Assembly (NCBI GenBank): GCA_035649575.1
Contig: DASRJH010000310.1
Span: 1-8,720, forward strand
Source: DASVAL01 sp035649575
Lineage (GTDB): Bacteria; Planctomycetota; UBA1135; UBA2386
Direction of reading: 5' to 3'
Length of the DNA: 8,720 nt
How positions within the stretch are numbered: position 1 is the stretch's first letter; every line of letters begins with the position of its first letter. This document shows, in pieces, positions 1-4,996 of the stretch. A program made the position numbers and the translations under genes. The notes beneath the pieces were generated by a model. It was not told the DNA's origin. It did not search any database and saw nothing but the letters and a program-made list of their open reading frames with translations.

Positions 1-407
1 TGTCGGACTGTCTGCACGCCGGCGAAGCGGTTGGCATCTTCCCCGAGGGCACACGCAGCCGCGATGGCGCCATCGCGCCGTTCCGCACGGGCGTCGAGTT
101 CCTCGTGCGGCGCAGTGGAGCACCGGTCGTCCCGGTCGGGATCGAAGGTGCCTGGCGCGCCCTCCCGCGCGGGGCCTGGCTGCCGCGCCCGCGCAAGATC
201 ATCATGCGCTATGGCGAGGTCTGGCCCGCCGCGCGCGTGCTGGCTCCGGGTGGCACCGAGGCGGTGCGCGCTCGCGTCGCCGAGCTGGCGAACGCGCCGC
301 TGGCAGATTCTTCGCCAGGACGGTCGGCTGCGCGACCTGCTGTCGCCGGAGAAGCGACCCCCTCTGCCGGTACTTCGACGGGCTCCTCCGCCGGGAGCGC
401 GTCATGA
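1..407 (+). CDS. plsC: 1-acyl-sn-glycerol-3-phosphate acyltransferase family protein, 3' part
   Basis: The gene is cut by the left edge; the reading frame begins at base 3 and stops at TGA 405-407, leaving 134 residues. The family transfers an acyl chain to lysophosphatidic acid to make phosphatidic acid at the cytoplasmic membrane. Visible are the conserved block FPEGTRSRDG (about residues 13-22 of the fragment), which binds the phosphate of the acceptor, and further on VPVGIEG, matching the fourth motif of the family. The HxxxxD catalytic motif would lie upstream of the window. The C-terminus is a tail of about 35 residues rich in Ala, Ser, Gly and Thr, probably disordered. Position just before rpsA fits the cmk-plsC-rpsA order known in many bacteria, which supports the assignment. 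The exact acceptor substrate cannot be told from this part. Confidence 0.85.
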   Translation, partial: SDCLHAGEAVGIFPEGTRSRDGAIAPFRTGVEFLVRRSGAPVVPVGIEGAWRALPRGAWLPRPRKIIMRYGEVWPAARVLAPGGTEAVRARVAELANAPLADSSPGRSAARPAVAGEATPSAGTSTGSSAGSAS

Positions 408-413
408 CCTCGT

Positions 414-444
414 TTGCCGACGGCAACTGGTCCGATGGTACGAT
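414..444 (+). promoter_or_regulatory. candidate rpsA promoter
   Basis: In the 159-base gap after plsC, TTGCCG (414-419) is followed after 19 bases by TACGAT (439-444), which is preceded by TGG and so resembles an extended -10 element. The spacer is longer than ideal. The same TTGCCG hexamer appears ahead of the tRNA gene. The match was made by eye to the sigma-70 consensus; the promoter specificity of this organism is not known. Confidence 0.35.
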
Positions 445-475
445 CCTTGGGCTCTTCTTTGCCGCGCCTTCTCGT

Positions 476-493
476 GCACACCTTTGAGTGTGC
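476..493 (+). promoter_or_regulatory. small hairpin in rpsA leader
   Basis: GCACAC (476-481) and GTGTGC (488-493) form a perfect 6-bp stem with a six-base loop, CTTTGA. It would sit near the 5' end of an rpsA transcript starting shortly after the candidate promoter. It lies about 75 bases before the start codon and has no T-tract behind it, so it looks like a leader structure more than a terminator. It could also be chance. Confidence 0.35.
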
Positions 494-510
494 TTCGTGA
501 TAGCGTGGAG

Positions 511-568
511 TTCTTTCCCCTCACTGTGTTCCCTTCCTTCCTTTCCACCCTTCAACCTTTTCTCGTTT
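511..568 (+). promoter_or_regulatory. pyrimidine-rich, Shine-Dalgarno-free rpsA leader
   Basis: Of the 58 bases directly before the rpsA start region, 51 are C or T, in sharp contrast to the surrounding sequence. No purine-rich Shine-Dalgarno element is present before either TTG 567 or ATG 570. Protein S1 binds single-stranded pyrimidine/U-rich leaders, and in E. coli the rpsA leader also lacks a good Shine-Dalgarno sequence and is autoregulated by S1. An S1-dependent start with autogenous control is inferred here, not shown. Confidence 0.45.
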
Positions 569-569
569 G

Positions 570-2372
570 ATGCACGGCAAGAATCTGATCAAGAAATTCT
601 CGATGTCCCCCGACGAGCTCACGCGGCTCACGTCGGAGGCGCTCGGCAGTACGACACTGGCCGAACTGGACACCGCCATCGGCAAGACCGTTGCCGAGCT
701 GGCGCCCCACAAGATCGTCCACGGCAGGGTCGTCAAGGTGCTCCCCGAGGGCATCGTCGTAGTCGACGTCAACTACAAGGCCGAAGGCCAGATCTCGATC
801 GACGAGTTCCCCGATCCTCTCGCCGTGGTGCCTGGTCTCGAGATCGAATGCCTCGTCGAGCAGATCAACGACAGCGAAGGCTACATCCTGCTCAGCAAGC
901 GCAAGGCCGATCGCATCCGCGGCTGGGAGAACATCATCCAGACGCACAAGGAAGGTGACAGCGTCAAGGGCCTGGTGCTGCGCAAGATCAAGGGCGGCCT
1001 GCTCGTCGACATCGGCGTTCCGGTCTTCCTGCCCGCGAGCCAGGTCAACATCCGCCGCGCCGGCGACATCGGCGACTGGATCGGCAAGGACATCGAGGCG
1101 CGCATCATCAAGATCGACGAGGAGCGCATGAACATCGTGATCTCGCGCCGCCGCCTCATCGAGGAGGAACGCGAGACCAAGAAGGCCACGCTGCTTTCGG
1201 AGCTCGCCGAGGGTCAGATCCGCAAGGGCACGGTCAAGAACATCGCGGACTTCGGCGTGTTCGTCGATCTCGGCGGCATCGACGGCCTGCTGCACATCAC
1301 GGACATGTCGTGGGGCCGCGTGAATCACCCCTCGGAGATGCTGAAGCTCGACGAAGAAGTCGAGGTCAAGGTCCTCAAGATCGATCGCGAGCGCGAACGC
1401 ATCGCGCTCGGCATGAAGCAGAAGACCGCGTCGCCGTGGGAGAACATCACGGAGAAGTACCCGGTCGGCAAGCGCCTCAATGGCGAGGTCGTCAACCTCA
1501 TGAGCTACGGCGCGTTCGTCAAGCTCGAGGACGGCGTCGAAGGTCTCGTGCACATCTCCGAGATGTCGTGGACCAAGCGCGTCAACCACCCGAACGAAGT
1601 CGTCAAGGTCTCCGACCGGATCGAGGTCGTCGTGCTCGAGGTCGACACCGAGAAGCAGACGATCAGCCTCGGCATGAAGCAGACGGAAGTGAACCCGTGG
1701 GACATGGTGGCCGAGCACTACCCGCCCGGCACGGTCATCCGCGGCAAGGTCCGCAACCTGACCAACTACGGCGCCTTCATCGAGCTGCAGGAAGGAATCG
1801 ACGGGCTCCTGCACATCACCGACATGAGCTGGACGCGCAAGATCACGAACCCCAGCGAGGTCGTGAAGAAGGGCGACGAGATCGAGTGCGTCGTGCTGTC
1901 GGTCGACCAGGAGAAGAAGCGCATCGCGCTCGGCTTGAAGCAGCTGCAGGCCGACCCGTGGAGCGGCGACATCCCTGCGCGCTACCACATCGGCGACAGC
2001 GTGCCGGGCACGGTCACGAAGATCACGAACTTCGGCGTGTTCGTCGAGCTCGAGCCGGGGCTCGAGGGCCTGCTGCACATCTCGGAGCTTGCCGACCACA
2101 AGGTCGACAACCCCGAGGAAGTGGTCAAGGTCGGCCAGCGCGTCGAGGTGCGCATCATCAAGATCGACACCGACGAGCGGAAGATCGGCCTGACCTTGAT
2201 CCAGGCCCACGTCGAGGAAGGCGACGTGCTCGACCGTCCGGCCGAGAAGCGCGAACCCGAGCGCCAGCCGCAGCCGGCGATCGGCTCGCTCGCCGATCAG
2301 TTGAAGGGCATCGGCCAGCGCGTCAGCGCGCGCGAAGCGGCCAAGAAGACCGTGGACGACGAGGTGCAGTGA
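570..2372 (+). CDS. rpsA: 30S ribosomal protein S1
   Basis: A 600-residue protein with six S1-type OB-fold RNA-binding domains, at about residues 47-112, 129-194, 214-284, 300-371, 386-457 and 473-544. Domains 3-6 carry the clear pattern FGVFV/YGAFV, then GLLHIT/GLVHIS, then IALGMKQ-type ends followed by PW. The first two domains are more divergent, as in proteobacterial S1, where they dock on S2 and the ribosome while domains 3-6 bind mRNA. The length is close to the usual six-domain S1. A charged tail (about 545-600) follows domain 6. ATG 570 is chosen because the N-terminus NLIKKFSMSPDEL looks like the short pre-domain helix of other S1 proteins; TTG 567 adds one residue, and ATG 603 is a shorter alternative. 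It lies downstream of plsC and upstream of a lipoprotein gene and tyrS on the same strand. Its TGA overlaps the downstream GTG start. Confidence 0.97.
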   Translation: MHGKNLIKKFSMSPDELTRLTSEALGSTTLAELDTAIGKTVAELAPHKIVHGRVVKVLPEGIVVVDVNYKAEGQISIDEFPDPLAVVPGLEIECLVEQINDSEGYILLSKRKADRIRGWENIIQTHKEGDSVKGLVLRKIKGGLLVDIGVPVFLPASQVNIRRAGDIGDWIGKDIEARIIKIDEERMNIVISRRRLIEEERETKKATLLSELAEGQIRKGTVKNIADFGVFVDLGGIDGLLHITDMSWGRVNHPSEMLKLDEEVEVKVLKIDRERERIALGMKQKTASPWENITEKYPVGKRLNGEVVNLMSYGAFVKLEDGVEGLVHISEMSWTKRVNHPNEVVKVSDRIEVVVLEVDTEKQTISLGMKQTEVNPWDMVAEHYPPGTVIRGKVRNLTNYGAFIELQEGIDGLLHITDMSWTRKITNPSEVVKKGDEIECVVLSVDQEKKRIALGLKQLQADPWSGDIPARYHIGDSVPGTVTKITNFGVFVELEPGLEGLLHISELADHKVDNPEEVVKVGQRVEVRIIKIDTDERKIGLTLIQAHVEEGDVLDRPAEKREPERQPQPAIGSLADQLKGIGQRVSAREAAKKTVDDEVQ

Positions 2373-3550
2373 CGACTGCCGCCCCGATGCAACAGCGATC
2401 GGCGCGGGCCATGGCCCGCGCCGATCGCCGTTGTATCGGGGCGTGTCTGCTCGCGACGCTGAGCGGCTGCGTCACCACCTACGAGGACGCGTCGCCGCTC
2501 GTGCTGCCGAAGCCACAACCGGTGCCGCTGGCACTGCCGTTCGCGATCCCGCTGCCGCAGCCCGCGCATGGCACGGGCGACCCCGTGCTGTCGGAGCTCT
2601 ACGCCGGCATCTTGAAGCGCATGAGGGAGGCAGCCGTCGACCGCGACGTGGCGCACCTCGAGTTCCTGCTCGAGGGCTACGACCGTCGCGATCTGCCGGA
2701 ATTCTGGCGCGACCAGATGCGTGGTTATCGGGCCATCGCCAAGGGTCTGCGCTTCGAGCAGCACGCGATCGCGCATGCCCGCCTGTCGCTCGTGCCGGCC
2801 GCACGCGACGCCGCCGTGGCGCCGCCCAACGCAGCGCCGCCCAACGCAGCGACCCCTGACGCGGCGACGCCGGCGACCGCGCTGCCCAATGGGGCGACGG
2901 CCACGCCGCCTTGTGGCGAGAAGCTGCTGTTCGAGCTGGTGCTGCCGCCGGGTGGTACCGAGTTCCTGCTGGGCGGCCACGGCGACGCCGAGCCGACCGG
3001 TTTCTCGGTGGCCGTCACGATCGAGGACGCGTTCGTCGACGGCAGCTCGCGGTCGTCGCGCACCGAGGACTTCCTCTGGTTGCCCGCGGCCTTGCGGCTC
3101 GCCGGGGACCAGCAGCTGCGCCTGCCCGTGGCCATCGAAGCCGACGCGGGTGGCTCCGTGCAGCGGACCGTGCACCTGCGGGTGGACCTGATGCCCGGCT
3201 ACGTGCAGGTCGATGGCGTGCGGGCGCCGGTCCAGCGCACGGGCATCGCTGCCTGCACGCTGACCCAGTGGCCGCGCGGCTACGAGACGCTGCAGCGAGA
3301 ACCGCTGAAGGCGCTCGAGCTGGCGCTGCGCACGTTCGACGGGCCGCGGTTTCCGGTCGTCTACCTGGCCGCCGCGCTGACCCAGGGCGAGGACCGTGAG
3401 AAGGCCATGGCCCTGCTCATCGAGAAGGTCCGGTTCTCCCGGGCTGAGCAGGCCCAGGTCGCCATGGCGGCCCTGCGGGCCATCTCCGGAGAGACCCATC
3501 CGGTAGGGGACCGCGACGCGTGGCTTGCCTGGTGGCAGACACGCCGCTAG
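2369..3550 (+). CDS. putative lipoprotein of unknown function, C-terminal HEAT-like region
   Basis: The product is 393 residues if it starts at GTG 2369, which overlaps the rpsA TGA as GTGA and has GAGG four bases upstream. In-frame ATG 2387 and ATG 2411 are alternatives; ATG 2411 gives a more compact 20-residue signal ending at the lipobox Cys but has no Shine-Dalgarno. Numbered from 2369, ADRR is followed by a short hydrophobic stretch and the lipobox LSGC with Cys34, predicting lipid attachment. A proline-rich linker spans about 47-65. A helical region with WRDQMRGYRAIAKGL follows, then an Ala/Pro/Asn low-complexity tract at about 151-181, a beta-rich middle (about 183-275) and a C-terminal helical-repeat region ending in DAWLAWWQTRR. 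That ending resembles the last helix of HEAT repeats. I do not recognise the family. It sits between rpsA and tyrS, 9 bases before the latter, so may share their transcript. The 64-base palindrome covers codons 4-25, all before the lipobox Cys. Confidence 0.8.
   Translation: MTTAAPMQQRSARAMARADRRCIGACLLATLSGCVTTYEDASPLVLPKPQPVPLALPFAIPLPQPAHGTGDPVLSELYAGILKRMREAAVDRDVAHLEFLLEGYDRRDLPEFWRDQMRGYRAIAKGLRFEQHAIAHARLSLVPAARDAAVAPPNAAPPNAATPDAATPATALPNGATATPPCGEKLLFELVLPPGGTEFLLGGHGDAEPTGFSVAVTIEDAFVDGSSRSSRTEDFLWLPAALRLAGDQQLRLPVAIEADAGGSVQRTVHLRVDLMPGYVQVDGVRAPVQRTGIAACTLTQWPRGYETLQREPLKALELALRTFDGPRFPVVYLAAALTQGEDREKAMALLIEKVRFSRAEQAQVAMAALRAISGETHPVGDRDAWLAWWQTRR
2380..2443 (+). repeat. 64-base near-perfect inverted repeat at the rpsA end
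   Basis: The arms 2380-2411 and 2412-2443 are reverse complements at 30 of 32 positions with no spacer. The inner 17 bases of each arm (GCGATCGGCGCGGGCCA on the left) match perfectly. The two exceptions are 2389/2434, a G-U wobble in RNA, and 2394/2429, an A-C mismatch. It begins 7 bases after the rpsA stop. In RNA it would be a stem of about 30 bp capped by the tetraloop CAUG, which holds the in-frame ATG 2411. No T-tract follows. It could be a U-less terminator or processing hairpin for rpsA mRNA, a translational control structure for the next gene, or an inserted palindromic element. The structure is certain; the role is open. Confidence 0.9.
2819..2908 (+). repeat. 15-bp tandem repeat (about six units) in lipoprotein gene
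   Basis: Two exact 15-bp copies (GCGCCGCCCAACGCA at 2819-2833 and 2834-2848) are followed by four degenerate in-phase units beginning at 2849, 2864, 2879 and 2894. The encoded pentapeptides are APPNA, APPNA, ATPDA, ATPAT, ALPNG and ATATP. Since the unit is five codons, copy-number change would keep the frame. The tract joins the N-terminal helical part of the lipoprotein to its beta-rich part, so it is probably a flexible linker. Confidence 0.8.
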
Positions 3551-3559
3551 ACCACGGGC

Positions 3560-4774
3560 GTGAAGTTCCGACCCGTCGAAGAGCAGTTGGCCATCCTGGA
3601 CCGCGGCGTGGTCGACCTGGTCGACCGCGACGACCTGCGAAAGCGCCTCGAGCAGAGCCGCGCCGAGACCCGCCCGCTGCGGATCAAGTTCGGCATCGAT
3701 CCGAGCTCGCCCGACATCCACCTGGGCCACACGGTGCCGTTGCGCAAACTGCGTGACTTCCAGCGCCTGGGGCACCAGGTCATCGTGCTGTGGGGCACCG
3801 TGACCGCCATGGTCGGCGACCCGACGGGCCGCAACAAGACACGTCCGGCGCTGACGCGCGAACAGGTCGAGGCCAACAAACAGACCTACCGCAGCCAGGT
3901 CGGGGCCGTGCTCGACCTCGACAACATCGAGGAGCGCGAGAACGGCGAGTGGTTCCTGGCCCAGTCGTTCATGGACTGCATCGCGCTCGCGAGCCGCTAC
4001 ACCGTCGCCCGGATGCTCGAGCGCGACGACTTCCAGAAGCGCCAGCGGGAGCGGCAGCCCATCGCCGTGCACGAATTCCTCTACCCGCTGCTGCAGGGTT
4101 GGGACTCCGTCGAACTGCGGTGCGACGTCGAGATCGGCGGCAGCGACCAGCTCTTCAACCTGCTCGTCGGCCGCGACCTGCAAGGGCAGATGGGGCAGCC
4201 GGCCCAGGTCTGCATGACGATGCCGCTGCTCGAAGGCCTCGACGGCAGCCAGAAGATGTCGAAGTCGCTCGGCAACTACGTCGGTGTCGCCGAGACTGCG
4301 CCGGTGCAGTTCGGCAAGCTGATGCGCGTGCCCAATGCCTTGCTGGAGAAGTACTTGGTGCTGCTCACCGACATGCCCAAGAAGGCCGTCGACCAGCTGC
4401 TCGGCAACCCGCTCGAGGCCAAGTTCGCGCTCGCCGACGCGGTGGTTGCCGGCTTCCACGGCAAGGACGCGGCGAAAGCGGCACGCGCCGAATACGACCG
4501 GGTGCACCAGCAGGGTGGGGTCCCGGACCAGCTGCCGGAGTGGACGCCGGCGCCTGACGTGCGCCGGCTGCCCGATGGTCGCATTGCATTGCCGACGGCC
4601 ATCGCCGCTTCGGGGCTCGCGTCCTCGAGCAGCGACGCGCGGCGGCTGATCGAGGGCAAGGGCGTGCGTGTCGACGGCAAGGTCTGGAGCGACGTGCACG
4701 CCGGGGTCGGGCCGGGCTCCTACGTGGTCCAGGTCGGCAAGAGCAAGGCGGCCCGCTGGATCATCCCCGGGTGA
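3560..4774 (+). CDS. tyrS: tyrosyl-tRNA synthetase, type 2
   Basis: A 404-residue cytoplasmic class I enzyme that charges tRNA-Tyr with tyrosine at the expense of ATP. The HIGH signature is HLGH at 54-57 in the context DPSSPDIHLGHTVPLRKL, and the KMSKS loop is KMSKS at 232-236. Tyr175, Gln179 and Asp182 in LYPLLQGWD fit the tyrosine-binding residues known from characterised TyrRS enzymes. GGSDQLFNLLVGRDLQ (193-208) is the usual class block. A C-terminal S4-like RNA-binding domain (about 340-402) contains SSSSDARRLIEGKGVRVDG. The HLGHTVPLRKL form and the length indicate the type 2 (TyrZ-like) subfamily. GTG 3560 is chosen because it gives a family-typical N-terminus (EEQLAILDRGVVDL); the upstream Shine-Dalgarno is poor. 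It lies 9 bases after the lipoprotein stop, and a hairpin begins at its own stop codon. No T-box-like leader is possible in so short a gap. Confidence 0.97.
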   Translation: MKFRPVEEQLAILDRGVVDLVDRDDLRKRLEQSRAETRPLRIKFGIDPSSPDIHLGHTVPLRKLRDFQRLGHQVIVLWGTVTAMVGDPTGRNKTRPALTREQVEANKQTYRSQVGAVLDLDNIEERENGEWFLAQSFMDCIALASRYTVARMLERDDFQKRQRERQPIAVHEFLYPLLQGWDSVELRCDVEIGGSDQLFNLLVGRDLQGQMGQPAQVCMTMPLLEGLDGSQKMSKSLGNYVGVAETAPVQFGKLMRVPNALLEKYLVLLTDMPKKAVDQLLGNPLEAKFALADAVVAGFHGKDAAKAARAEYDRVHQQGGVPDQLPEWTPAPDVRRLPDGRIALPTAIAASGLASSSSDARRLIEGKGVRVDGKVWSDVHAGVGPGSYVVQVGKSKAARWIIPG

Positions 4775-4803
4775 GCCAACCCGCGGAGAGGCGGCTTGGC
4801 TCA
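4772..4803 (+). terminator. hairpin at tyrS stop, probable U-less terminator
   Basis: TGAGCCAA (4772-4779) and TTGGCTCA (4796-4803) pair perfectly. After one C-C mismatch, CCGC/GCGG (4781-4784 and 4791-4794) extend the stem around the loop GGAGAG. The tyrS stop codon is part of the left arm. No run of T follows, so a classical intrinsic terminator is not proven. A transcript-end or 3'-protecting hairpin is the best reading. Confidence 0.6.
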
Positions 4804-4807
4804 GAAT

Positions 4808-4827
4808 CTTCGCGACCCTCTGCGAAG
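4808..4827 (+). terminator. second small hairpin after tyrS
   Basis: CTTCGC (4808-4813) pairs with GCGAAG (4822-4827) around an eight-base loop, 4 bases after the first hairpin. The two in tandem strengthen the case for a transcript end after tyrS. Alone, this six-bp stem would not be convincing. Confidence 0.3.
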
Positions 4828-4905
4828 CGCGCATCGGTCGGAGACGAAATGACGCTGGGGGCCGACCTCGGCTCGCGGTCGACCTTGCCGAATGCCGATG
4901 CACTC

Positions 4906-4953
4906 AACCCGCGCCCGGCGGGTTACGATGCGCGGTCGTGAGTGGGCGCTCAC
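4906..4953 (+). promoter_or_regulatory. paired dyads upstream of the solenoid gene
   Basis: The 222-base gap 4775-4996 has no gene that I can support. Its right half holds AACCCGC/GCGGGTT (4906-4912 and 4918-4924, loop GCCCG) and GTGAG/CTCAC (4938-4942 and 4949-4953, spacer TGGGCG). Between them TACGAT (4924-4929) could be a -10 element, the same hexamer as in the rpsA candidate, but I see no good -35 at a normal distance. The second dyad is shaped like an operator half-site pair. The gap should contain the promoter of the downstream gene, yet its exact place is unclear. Confidence 0.3.
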
Positions 4954-4996
4954 TTCGTGGCCGTTCGAGGTTGGCTAGCTGTGATGGACATAGGTG

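Noticed and set aside
552..2210. Open frame of 552 codons on the - strand opposite rpsA
   Set aside because: It mirrors the strongly supported S1 reading frame; its Asp/Leu/Val-rich, low-diversity product is what the complement of a GC-rich gene gives, and no domain is visible.
1310..2368. Upstream extension of the lipoprotein frame into rpsA
   Set aside because: The extension is an Arg/Gly/Ala-rich shadow of the S1 frame; the true start must be at or after GTG 2369, in front of the lipobox signal.
2297..4903. Open frame of 868 codons on the - strand opposite the lipoprotein and tyrS genes
   Set aside because: Stop codons are rare in this phase because of GC-rich codon bias; it covers two supported genes and encodes nothing recognisable.
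4775..4996. Possible small gene or RNA in the gap after tyrS
   Set aside because: No frame with a credible start and composition was found; the dyads are better explained as terminators or regulatory sites.
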